DNA from: CAZOWL01 sp964583605
GTDB lineage: Bacteria > Pseudomonadota > Gammaproteobacteria > Chromatiales > Chromatiaceae
Length of the DNA: 24,051 bases
Direction of reading: 5' to 3'
NCBI GenBank assembly: GCA_964583605.1
Contig: CAZOWL010000069.1
Location: forward strand, 1 to 24,051
A program made the position numbers and the translations under genes. Below the pieces are notes generated by a model that did no database searches, was not told the DNA's origin, and was given only the letters and a program-made list of their open reading frames with translations. Shown here piece after piece: positions 15,907 through 23,864 of the stretch. The first letter of the stretch is position 1. Each line of letters opens with the position of its first letter.

Positions 15907-18900
15907 TCAGCGAATCGTGCTCCTCCATCCGCCTCGCGACGGCAAGCAGGGGATGCAGAAGTCGCAGGCATCGCCGATGCCGTTGCCGTCCATGTCCTCC
16001 TGTCCTGGGTTGTAGTCGTTCGGGCAGTTGTCGTGGGCCCCGACGTGACCATCCCGGTCGGGGTCGGCGCCGCCGAGGTCGAGATTAACCACCGACACTC
16101 TGGGTACCGCGATCCCGTCATAGCGCGGGTCGTCGCTGGAGGACTCGATGTCAATGGTGTAGGCAATATCCCCGTCCGCATCTGCGTCGGCAACACCGGT
16201 AATGGTCGCGCGCTGCAGGCTGTCCCAGTTGCCGACGTCGAAGCTGAGCGTTGTGGGCGCCACGGTGCCCTCGCCAGGGTCGCTGCTGGCCAGAGTCAAC
16301 ATCACGGGGGCCGTCGGCTCCGCCGCGAGCCTGACGCTGAACTGCGCCGAGCCGCCGCTTTCGTCAGTGGTCAGGCCCGAGATCGGCGTGACCGCCACGC
16401 CGGCTGTGGCGCCAGATGCCGCGCTGATCGCAACGCTCGCGCCCCGGCCAGTGTAGCCCGCCGAGGTCTGGGTGACGCGGACATTGACACTGGTCTCGCC
16501 GTCGAAGTCTGGGTCAACCTCGAAGCCGACCGAGAACAGGTCCAGCGGCAGCTCCGTTCCCGGCCAAGAGGAGGACTGGAAGTCCGACCAGCTGAGCAGG
16601 AGATACTTGTCGGTTTCCGGGTCTCCATCGAGGTCATTGTTATCGTTCTGGGCCGAAGAGCCTCGGTGGAAGACGCCCGAAGCGACGTCCTTGAATCCGG
16701 ACCAGCTGAGTTTGCTGGAGTCGTAGTGCACCGCGATAGCGAACAACGACAAGGTATTGTCGCCGTCGCTGGTGTCGTACTCGAAGGCGAGACTGATGCT
16801 GCTGCCCGGATTCGCCTGCACGGCGGCTTGCGTCGCCGCTACGGTTTGGTACGGCCCAGCACCGAGGACCCAGCTGCGCAGCGCCGAAGCCGGGTCGGGC
16901 GGCGGCAACAGCGATGAGATATAGGCGTGGATCTCGTCCGGGTCGGTTCGTGTAGCATCGTCGGCCAGGAGTCCGCGCACCAGATCGATGCCGGTGAACC
17001 CGAACTGGTAGCGCAAGACGATGAAGATATCCTGGTCGACCAACACCCGGCCGTTCGCGTCAATATCGGCCAGGTCCGTGGCCAGCATCGACTCGAGGTA
17101 GGCCTCGATGTCCGCCGGATCGGTACGCGCCGCGTCGCCCGCGATTGCCCCGCGGACCAGGTCGGCGCCGCGGAACCCGAACATGTAGCGTATCACCAGA
17201 AATAGGTCCTGGTCGGTGCGAACGTTGCCGTCATCGTCGATATCTAGGCTCAGATCGCGCAACATGATCCGTGTTGGCGAAAACGAGAAGTCGTAGCCGC
17301 TCGCCGTGGTCGATGCCGACAGGCGCACTGTCGTCTCCTGTCCCGGCTGCAGGCCGTCCGGCGCGAACCTCACCTTGCCGAGGTCGAGGGGCAGGGCCAA
17401 TCCCGGCCAGTTGCTGGTGAAGTCCACCCAGGAAAGGATCACGTACTCATCCGTCGCCGGATCGCCGTCGTGACCGCCGTCGTCCGTGGGATCGGCAGCC
17501 GGCTCCGTCGACGAAAGGAACAGCCCGGTTTGCAACAGGTCGGCGAAGTCCAGCCAGCGCAGCTTCGAGGAGTTGTAGTGGACGCGCACTCCGAGTCCGG
17601 AGAGCGTCTCGTCGCCGTCCGTGGTGAAGTAACGAAGCGGCACCGCAAGCTCCGCGTCGGCGATGGTTGTGATCTCGCTTGGGCCGCTGACGACCTGCGC
17701 GCGGGTTGAAGCCAAACCATCCTGTCGTACCGTGTGGGTCTGACCGGAGATGGAGATCGCGCCGACCCGCGCCTCGTTGCGATTGTTCGCGGCCACTGTG
17801 TAGCTGAGCGTGCCGTCGCCGCTGCCACTCGCAGGAGGCTCGAGGCTGATCCATGGCACCGATGCCGTAGCGATCCAGGCCTGACTCGCAATCACCGAGA
17901 CGGTCCCCTCGCCACCGGACGCCGTGAAGCGCGCGCTATCGGGGTCAATTCGCACATCGGCATTGGCCGCGTCTTGCCAAACCTGATGCTGCCGGTCGTT
18001 GACGCGGACCAGCGCGCTGCGCCGTCCCGTCGTGGTGTTGGGGTCGACCTGATAGCGCAACGTGCCGTCACCATCGCCGCTGGAATTACCGATGATGCGA
18101 AGCCAGTTGTCGGACACCGTCGCGCTCCAACTGGTGTTGGCCTCGATCGTGAGCGTGGTCTCGCCGCCGGTGGGCGGGAAGCTCCAGCTTGCGGGGAAGA
18201 CGCTGACGCTCTCGTGGCCGGCCTCCTGTGTCACCCTGTGCGGCGTCCCGTTGACCGAGATCGAGCCGCTGCGGTCGCTCAAGTCAGGGTTCGGCGCGAC
18301 TCGGAAGTTAACACGGGCGGACCCTTCTCCTGCCATCCCGGAGGTGACGGTGATCCAATCCTGATCAACCGCGATGGACCAAGACTGATTGGTTGTCAGA
18401 TCGAAGGTCCCGACGCCGCCGTCGGCGCCGAAGCTCGAGCTCTGCGGGTCAATCGTCAAGTAGGCGCTCGGCGCGCCCTGCTCGACGCGATGCGGCACGC
18501 CGCCCACCGCGATGCTGCCGCTGCGCGGGCTGGGCCGGGCGTTGGCGGCGACCTCGTAGGTCACCGTACCGTCGCCGTTACCCGAAGCGCCCGACAGAAT
18601 CTGCATCCAGCTATTGGACGACACCGCACTCCAGGATTGATTCGCCGTGACGGCGATGGTGCCGATGCCGCCGTCGGCGTCGAAGCTGCGGCTTTCCGGA
18701 TCGATCGATACACCGGGGTCGAGCGGCTCGAGCGAGACCTGATCGATCCAGCCGCGGTCTGCGCCCGCCGCCAGACTCCGGTCTTTCAAATAGATGAACT
18801 GGGCGTCGTGGTTACCGTCTGACAGATCCACCTCGACTCGTGTCCAATCCACCTCGCCGGTAATCACGTCCACGACCTCGCCGTCGATGGCCAGCACAAG

Positions 18901-21900
18901 CCCATCGTAGTCGCGTTCAGAGGACACCGCCCAGGAGAACGAGAGGGTCGCGGGCCCTTGTAGGGTGGCCACCAAAGCCGAGTACTGGTCGTCGCCAATG
19001 CGGCCGCTCTCGGCCGCATCCTCACCATCCAAGGTCATCGCCGTTTGCCCGCGCCACAAGGCGTCGCCGACCGTTGTCCACGCGATGCTGGTCTCGTCCA
19101 GGGCCTCTTCCAGCGTGACCGAGTCCCGAGCGGCAGTGACGGTCAAGCCACCTGGAAACGGACTGCGCGTCGGGTCGTTGGAGATCACCTCGAGCTCGAC
19201 GGTCGAGGACCCGGACGGCACCTGCGAGAAGTCAACCGCGACCGGTACGAAGACCTGCCGTCCCGGCGGGATCGTCAGCGGGAACGACGCGCCGAAAGAC
19301 AGCCACGGCGCCGGGGATAGGGGCTCAGGCGCCTGCACGATCAGATCGGCCGTACCCGTATTGCTGAAGGTGAAGCCCTCGCCCGAGGCGACACCTTGCG
19401 CCATCTGCACTCCAGCTTGCACGTCGATCAGACCCCAGCCGTAGTAGTCGTCGCGCCCGGGTGCATCCTCGCCAGGATCGCCGACCTGATCGCGTGCCGT
19501 CTCGCGGATGATCTGGCGCACCTCCGCTGGTGTCAGGCCGGGGTTGACGGCAAGCAGGAGGCTGGCCATCGCCGCGACCTGCGGCGCCGCGGAGCTCGTA
19601 CCGTTAAAACGTTCGTTGATTGCAAGGTCGCCTCCGCGATTGAGGGTAATGATCGAGGAACCAGAACTCCCTTGGTCCGGATCGCCTTGGCCCGGCGCGA
19701 CGACGTCCAGCATCGCGCCGTAGTTGCTGCCCCACCACCAGGGCGGCTGTTGGACGCGGTTGAGATCCGCATCGACGGCACCGACGCTGAGGACCGTATC
19801 GATCCCCGAGGGACCGTAGTGCTCGCCGTTCTGATTGTCATTGCCTGCGGCGGCCACCAGGACCACGCCGTGATCCTCAGCATAGGCCGCGGCGTCCAAC
19901 TGCGCTTGCGACATACCAGGCCCTCCAAAGCTCATGCTGACGACATCGGCGCCGTGGTCGACGGCGTAGTAGATGCCCTCCGGATGGTTGCAGATACTAC
20001 GGTCGAAGCAATGGCCATTGATCGGAATGATCGTAACGGGTGCCATGCCGGCAATCAGCGTGTTGTTATCGCGCACGCCAGCGATGATGCCCGCGCACGC
20101 TGTGCCATGACCACTCTCGTCGTCGTTCTCCGAGTCGGTATCGGCATAGGCGTCGCCGTTATCCGGATAGATGTCCACGGGGTCGGCGATGCGCCCACCC
20201 AGATCCCGGTGCGTCACTCGTACGCCGCTGTCGATGACCGCAACCTTGACCTCCGTCAGGGCGTTGTCGATCAGATCCCAAGCGCCATCGGTTCGCGTCG
20301 CAGGCAAGTGCCATTGGTCGGGATACAGTGGATCGTTGGGAACCGCGTTGAGCCGCTTGATCACGGCCGGATGCGCGTAGATCACCCCCGGTAGCCGGCT
20401 CAGGCGCTCCGCCATCTCGAACGGCGACGTCCCGGGGGCGATCTTGAAGTAGAACAACCCCTCTGGCCCCTTCGGATGCGCCTCGTTGGCAAGCATGGCC
20501 GCGAGCGCGGAGCGGGCGTCCGGCGACTCGGCCTCCGCCAGGGATTGCATGCCACTGCTTGCCAAGCTGGCGTCGAGCCGCCGCTCGACGATCCGAACCC
20601 CCGACGTGAAGCCCCGCACGCCGACCACCTCCGCTGGCAACAACAGTTGCTGCTCGAGTGCACTGGAAGGCGTCTTCCAAAGCGGAGACGCACCTCCCGC
20701 CGACTGCAGTGCCACCGCCTGCGCCATCAGGTCGAGCTGAAGCTCCATGGCCTGCTCGGCGGCGAGCCGCACGACGACAACATCAGGCTGCACGGGCACA
20801 TCGGCATCCAATGGCTGCGGCGCGGCGGCGATCGCCGTATCGGAAGCCCGCAGAGCCGGCGACGCCGTCGCGGCGCTCTGACGAACCGTGAGACTGGTTG
20901 GCGAAATGTCGATCGAAGGCGCGCCCGACGTGAGGGAATCGGCGAGGATCGGCTCATTCTCGACAGCAGTTGCCCGCACGAGCACGTTCGACTTGGTTGC
21001 ATCCCAGATCTCGACACTGAAATCAAGCTCGGTGTTGCCGCTGACGTGGCCGGCAAAGTCCGACTCATCGAGCTGTACCCCAACGTTGACATCCTGTCCC
21101 TCAGACACCCCCACGGGCTCGCCGGTCCACCAATCCTGGCCTGTCGTCTCGCAGACCGCCCGCAAGTGGACGCTGTGCGAACCGCCTCGGGAGAGTGCGT
21201 TGACACCTAAAACGAAGTTGAATGTCTCGTAGTAGCCGTCGTTGTCCGCATCGCGACCGTAGTTGATGGCCTGCAAGGATCCGCTAACCGCCAGGGGCTC
21301 TGGGGGAGGGACGCCATCGTCGACCAGCACCGGCTCACCGGGGATTGTGGTGTCCTCGGCCAGCTTCACATTCTTCGTCTCGTCCCACACCTGGACCGTG
21401 AAGTCGAGCGCGGTGTTGCCGCTGAAATGGCCCTCGAACCAGGTTTCGTCGAAGCCGAAGTAACGGGTATCCACCGCCGTGCCCTCGATGGTGTAGGGGC
21501 TCGACGACCACCAGGCCTGTCCCGTCGACTCGCTGACGATCTTCAGGTAAACCGTCGCCGGACCCGGGACCGCGTCGGCGTCGATGCCGATGCGGAAGCT
21601 GTAGGTCTCGTAGTAACCGTCCCGGTCGACATCGGCGCCGTACTCGAGGTCGTTGATCCTGCCGTAAACGGCGTACTGGGGAGCAGGAGTCCGATACTCG
21701 ACTCGCAGCTCAACGTAATCGATGTAGCCTTGGACCAAAGGAGATTCGACCGAGGTGATCTCCGATCCCGGAGGCGCCCCGGAAAGCGAAACTAACGACA
21801 CCGCTCCCTGCGCGTTGAAGTCTGGGATAGGGATATCCGTTGTGTTTTTGTTCTCCAAGGTCCCCGCCCATACTCCGCCCTGACAGACCGCCAAGAGGAG

Positions 21901-21939
21901 AAGGACGAGCCCGCGTAACCAGGACTGTGCGTCTTTCAT
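15907..21939 (-). CDS. Giant modular subtilisin-like serine protease (S8) with BACON, cohesin/dockerin-like and TSP3 modules
   Basis: A secreted 2010-residue protease; the start is ATG at 21939 with GGGAG 8 nt upstream. Order: signal peptide 1-25; two choice-of-anchor H-like domains (about 70-195 and 215-325, each with YYET, TGQ.WW and F.GH.SGNT.LDF.V..WD); a possible prodomain (about 385-535); the S8 domain (about 540-845) with Asp570 (VAVIDSG), His611 (SGHGTACAG), oxyanion Asn700 (AAAGN) and Ser782 (NGTSSAAP). All catalytic residues are present, so it should be active. Next come a strand-rich region, an LEEAL jelly-roll-like domain (about 938-1070), four BACON domains (about 1076-1405), two cohesin-like modules (about 1412-1560 and 1698-1845) flanking a duplicated dockerin-like EF-hand region (about 1565-1678), a Calx-beta-like domain (about 1850-1950), a thrombospondin type 3 calcium repeat (about 1957-1993) and the tail CIPCLPSRGGWRSTIR. 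Substrate and final location are unknown; surface attachment through the tail is inference. Confidence 0.95.
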   Translation of the reverse strand: MKDAQSWLRGLVLLLLAVCQGGVWAGTLENKNTTDIPIPDFNAQGAVSLVSLSGAPPGSEITSVESPLVQGYIDYVELRVEYRTPAPQYAVYGRINDLEYGADVDRDGYYETYSFRIGIDADAVPGPATVYLKIVSESTGQAWWSSSPYTIEGTAVDTRYFGFDETWFEGHFSGNTALDFTVQVWDETKNVKLAEDTTIPGEPVLVDDGVPPPEPLAVSGSLQAINYGRDADNDGYYETFNFVLGVNALSRGGSHSVHLRAVCETTGQDWWTGEPVGVSEGQDVNVGVQLDESDFAGHVSGNTELDFSVEIWDATKSNVLVRATAVENEPILADSLTSGAPSIDISPTSLTVRQSAATASPALRASDTAIAAAPQPLDADVPVQPDVVVVRLAAEQAMELQLDLMAQAVALQSAGGASPLWKTPSSALEQQLLLPAEVVGVRGFTSGVRIVERRLDASLASSGMQSLAEAESPDARSALAAMLANEAHPKGPEGLFYFKIAPGTSPFEMAERLSRLPGVIYAHPAVIKRLNAVPNDPLYPDQWHLPATRTDGAWDLIDNALTEVKVAVIDSGVRVTHRDLGGRIADPVDIYPDNGDAYADTDSENDDESGHGTACAGIIAGVRDNNTLIAGMAPVTIIPINGHCFDRSICNHPEGIYYAVDHGADVVSMSFGGPGMSQAQLDAAAYAEDHGVVLVAAAGNDNQNGEHYGPSGIDTVLSVGAVDADLNRVQQPPWWWGSNYGAMLDVVAPGQGDPDQGSSGSSIITLNRGGDLAINERFNGTSSAAPQVAAMASLLLAVNPGLTPAEVRQIIRETARDQVGDPGEDAPGRDDYYGWGLIDVQAGVQMAQGVASGEGFTFSNTGTADLIVQAPEPLSPAPWLSFGASFPLTIPPGRQVFVPVAVDFSQVPSGSSTVELEVISNDPTRSPFPGGLTVTAARDSVTLEEALDETSIAWTTVGDALWRGQTAMTLDGEDAAESGRIGDDQYSALVATLQGPATLSFSWAVSSERDYDGLVLAIDGEVVDVITGEVDWTRVEVDLSDGNHDAQFIYLKDRSLAAGADRGWIDQVSLEPLDPGVSIDPESRSFDADGGIGTIAVTANQSWSAVSSNSWMQILSGASGNGDGTVTYEVAANARPSPRSGSIAVGGVPHRVEQGAPSAYLTIDPQSSSFGADGGVGTFDLTTNQSWSIAVDQDWITVTSGMAGEGSARVNFRVAPNPDLSDRSGSISVNGTPHRVTQEAGHESVSVFPASWSFPPTGGETTLTIEANTSWSATVSDNWLRIIGNSSGDGDGTLRYQVDPNTTTGRRSALVRVNDRQHQVWQDAANADVRIDPDSARFTASGGEGTVSVIASQAWIATASVPWISLEPPASGSGDGTLSYTVAANNRNEARVGAISISGQTHTVRQDGLASTRAQVVSGPSEITTIADAELAVPLRYFTTDGDETLSGLGVRVHYNSSKLRWLDFADLLQTGLFLSSTEPAADPTDDGGHDGDPATDEYVILSWVDFTSNWPGLALPLDLGKVRFAPDGLQPGQETTVRLSASTTASGYDFSFSPTRIMLRDLSLDIDDDGNVRTDQDLFLVIRYMFGFRGADLVRGAIAGDAARTDPADIEAYLESMLATDLADIDANGRVLVDQDIFIVLRYQFGFTGIDLVRGLLADDATRTDPDEIHAYISSLLPPPDPASALRSWVLGAGPYQTVAATQAAVQANPGSSISLAFEYDTSDGDNTLSLFAIAVHYDSSKLSWSGFKDVASGVFHRGSSAQNDNNDLDGDPETDKYLLLSWSDFQSSSWPGTELPLDLFSVGFEVDPDFDGETSVNVRVTQTSAGYTGRGASVAISAASGATAGVAVTPISGLTTDESGGSAQFSVRLAAEPTAPVMLTLASSDPGEGTVAPTTLSFDVGNWDSLQRATITGVADADADGDIAYTIDIESSSDDPRYDGIAVPRVSVVNLDLGGADPDRDGHVGAHDNCPNDYNPGQEDMDGNGIGDACDFCIPCLPSRGGWRSTIR
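15910..15957 (-). other. C-terminal tail CxxCLPxRGGWRxxxx of the subtilase
   Basis: The last 16 codons encode CIPCLPSRGGWRSTIR, directly after the thrombospondin type 3 repeat (NGIGDACDF). No hydrophobic helix follows, unlike PEP-CTERM, GlyGly-CTERM or LPXTG signals. The sibling tail is at 12040-12087. Confidence 0.75.
16906..17247 (-). repeat. Duplicated dockerin-like EF-hand units in the subtilase
   Basis: Two units of about 56-60 codons begin DIDDDGNVRTDQDLFLVIRY and DIDANGRVLVDQDIFIVLRY, continue with FGF.G.DLVRG, and end with TDP.(D/E)I.AY(L/I). Acidic positions typical of calcium-binding loops are intact in both. Confidence 0.8.
17725..18714 (-). repeat. Four tandem BACON-domain units in the subtilase
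   Basis: Four units with a period of about 83 codons each contain (S/F)F.A.GG.GT, QSW or TSW, a W near the middle, a G.G.G(T/S) turn and a final I.(V/I)(G/N/S)G..H.V.Q. The order and spacing are regular, as in BACON domains of bacterial surface proteins. Confidence 0.85.
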
Positions 21940-22057
21940 GGAACTGTCTCCCTATCGCCCCGAGACAAACGAGAAGGCCCAAGGACTCACGCCAGAATCC
22001 GGTCTGGGGCGCGTTGCGCGACCGAATCAGAAGGAGCCCGTGCAGCGGATGTACTTC

Positions 22058-22498
22058 TCAATCGATGCCGGGCGACCGCTCGAGCAACGCCTTTTCCTCA
22101 GCAAAGGAAGCGTCGACCTCCGGGTCATGTGCCGGCAGCTCGTCTATTTCGCCTTCGACGATACGCGAGGCATCTTTCATGCGTTGGAGCAGGTCCAGTT
22201 CCTTCTGCTCGCGTTTCGCCTCTAGGTCTCCCGCAGCCGTGCCCCGCTCCGAGGCCGCAGCGGCCTTCTCTTTCGCTGGAGGCTCCATCCTGGTAATGGA
22301 TGGCTCGGCGGTCAGAGGCTCTTTCGCCGACTGGAAATTGACTGCGGGATCGATGTTGGGAATCTCACCCCCTTGCTCTGCCGCCATAGAAGGAGACACA
22401 ACGAGGATGAGCAGAGCCAGGGCGGACGCCGCTCCAGGCCTCCCAACAGTTCGACGACCTCTACGGTGGCGCACGTGCGCCAAAGCTTGCTCACTCAT
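22058..22498 (-). CDS. Small secreted protein of unknown function upstream of the giant protease
   Basis: A 146-residue protein; the start is ATG at 22498, with GGGAGG 5 nt upstream. A basic N-region (HRRGRR) is followed by a hydrophobic core ALALLILVVSPSMAA with a likely cleavage near residue 40, so it is exported. The mature part is hydrophilic and Glu/Lys/Ala-rich, with a helical, possibly coiled-coil segment at about 88-118 (DLEAKREQKELDLLQRMKDA) and an acidic C-terminus. There are no cysteines or known domains. It lies 118 bp upstream of the subtilase gene on the same strand, so it may be the first gene of the same transcript; I infer a helper or accessory role, without direct evidence. 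An upstream in-frame ATG at 22552 would place the signal peptide unusually far in. Confidence 0.75.
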   Translation of the reverse strand: MSEQALAHVRHRRGRRTVGRPGAASALALLILVVSPSMAAEQGGEIPNIDPAVNFQSAKEPLTAEPSITRMEPPAKEKAAAASERGTAAGDLEAKREQKELDLLQRMKDASRIVEGEIDELPAHDPEVDASFAEEKALLERSPGID

Positions 22499-22738
22499 CA
22501 AACCCTCCCAAAAGAAGCGGATATACCCGTACACGATATTCAGACATGGCAATGACAGTCACTGCGCGACAGCACGCCGATTCTTCTTAAGGCACTCGGT
22601 ACGCGCTGCCGCACCGCCAAATAATTCGGTTCGACGTTCCAGGTACGACCAACGACATGTGAAACACACGCAGTGATGCCACCGCTACGCCGCAGGTGAG
22701 CCCCTCGCTACGCGCGCGCATGGGCGACACGCTGATTA

Positions 22739-22925
22739 GTGCGCAGTCCGCATGCACTCCTGAGTGCGTGACCGTGGTCCAACGGCTGCCTTCATCCGGG
22801 ATATCCGGGGGGGGAAGCTAACAAAGCCAAAATGGCAAGCAGGTTTCTTGCTGACGGGCGATGCCGCCCGGCGTACTGAGCCGAATCAGTAACGCTTCAG
22901 GCGGGCACGCAAGGTACGCAGCCCG
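22739..22925 (+). ncRNA. Hairpin-rich intergenic stretch, possible structured RNA or group II intron remnant
   Basis: A run of small perfect stems occurs: GCACTC/GAGTGC (22754-22767), GCCA/TGGC (22826-22836), GCAAG/CTTGC (22835-22851), GGGCG/CGCCC (22856-22869), ACTGA/TCAGT (22875-22890) and CGGGC/GCCCG (22902-22925). It begins near a GTGCG, the usual 5' end of group II introns, and GAAGCTAACAAAGCC recalls domain I text of such introns; that likeness is from memory and unverified. No reverse transcriptase is present. The strand is uncertain, since stems form on either. The rest of the gene-free 22499-23003 stretch shows no coding region. Confidence 0.3.
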
Positions 22926-23003
22926 GCCGTGATGCGAGGGAGTGACCGAGGAACTGCGAGTGTGCGGCGGTCGGCGAGCGGGCAGGAGACGCCCCTGTAC
23001 TCT

Positions 23004-23563
23004 TCAGGTCCAGAGGCTAATCAGATCGAGCTGCAAGGCATCGAAGGGCGCGACCGCAATGGTGTCGTTGCTGGATGCCTCGGAGAGCAGGCGCCATTCC
23101 CCATCGTCGAGGGCGTAGGCCTCCAGGCTGCGCTGCTTCGGGTCGACAAGCCAGGCATAGGCCACGCCGTAGTGGGCGTAGATCGGCATCTTGATCTCGC
23201 GATCTTTGCTGGCGGTGGAGGGAGACAGGACCTCGCAGACCCAGTCGGGGACGACCTCGTAGCGATGCCTTCCGGGATCCGCGGCATCCGCTCTCGGCGC
23301 CAGCCGGCGAGGTCCGGCACCGCAACCTCTCGGTCCCGATCGAAGTGCAGCTCCGGCTCGACGAGGATCCACCAACCGCCGGGACCGCCTCGGCCTTTCC
23401 CGAACGGCCCGCCGATCTCGATCTGAAGGTTCGACTCGGTCAGTGCATGCGGACCAGCGGGGCGCGGCTGCGTATACAGCTGGCCGTTGAGTATCTCGCC
23501 GGTCAAGCCTTCCGGTAGGGCCTCGAGCTGCTGATACAGCGTCTGTCTGTAGGCAGGCTGCAT
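23004..23563 (-). pseudogene. Uma2-family (DUF820) putative nuclease, frameshifted
   Basis: The Uma2 family has a PD-(D/E)XK nuclease fold and is abundant in cyanobacteria and purple bacteria. From ATG at 23563, residues 1-99 give the N-terminal half (GEILNGQLYTQPRP, WWILVEPELHF, VPDLAGWRRERMPRIPEG). The C-terminal half (HRYEVVPDWVCEVLSPSTAS, then KMPIYAHYGVAYAWLVDP, ending LQLDLISLW) is intact but in another frame, ending at 23004. The switch is at about 23266-23272 and is explained by one missing base. The combined length of about 186 residues is normal for the family, and the acidic active-site residues are present across the two halves. This is either a recent pseudogene or a sequencing error. 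Without correction, the first frame would end in unrelated residues at 23021. Confidence 0.85.
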
Positions 23564-23598
23564 GGCTATTGCCTATTCGAGTCGGTCGATTTGCACCA

Positions 23599-23686
23599 AT
23601 GAAGACACACAGCGCACGAAGCGTGATCGAGAAACTCGCTCGTGCGCTTCGTGCTCGTCGTAGGTTCGCCTCCGCACGGTCTTCAT
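23599..23686. repeat. Palindromic intergenic repeat (CACGAAGCG type)
   Basis: The outer arms are ATGAAGAC (23599-23606) and GTCTTCAT (23679-23686). The inner stem is CACGAAGCG (23615-23623) with CGCTTCGTG (23645-23653), closed by CGAG-AAA-CTCG (23628-23638). It lies 36 bp upstream of the Uma2 start. The remaining 23687-23827 shows no gene. Confidence 0.7.
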
Positions 23687-23827
23687 GATGAAATGCGGTC
23701 ATGGCGAAGGTTCCTCCGCGCCTCGCGGGAGCATCTCGCCCCCCAGCGATTCTGGCAACCCCACCGGAGGAGGGTGGTTAAGTCTTGCGGATCGCCATAA
23801 CCAGGAGCCGCGGCGCACATAGCTGTC

Positions 23828-23854
23828 GGCTGGCTGAATTAAATTCAGCCAGCC
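23828..23854. terminator. Perfect 13-bp inverted repeat after the PIN-domain gene
   Basis: GGCTGGCTGAATT (23828-23840) faces AATTCAGCCAGCC (23842-23854) around a single A, so the real loop is a few bases. It lies 10 bp past the stop of the VapC-like gene. There is no T-run on the minus strand, so termination is likely but not certain. Confidence 0.5.
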
Positions 23855-23864
23855 TCGATTGTTG

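Noticed and set aside
17725..18714. CRISPR-like periodicity
   Set aside because: The period of about 250 bp reflects BACON protein domains with diverged DNA, not short identical repeats with spacers.
15724..18822. Long plus-strand open frames (397 and 362 codons) opposite the giant protease gene
   Set aside because: They are antisense to a protein with intact catalytic and repeat motifs, lack good ribosome-binding sites and have no recognisable domains; GC-rich codon bias opens such frames.
21840..22676. 278-codon plus-strand frame over the small secreted protein gene
   Set aside because: The minus strand has a signal peptide, a good ribosome-binding site and operon position; the plus frame is Ser/Arg-rich shadow sequence.
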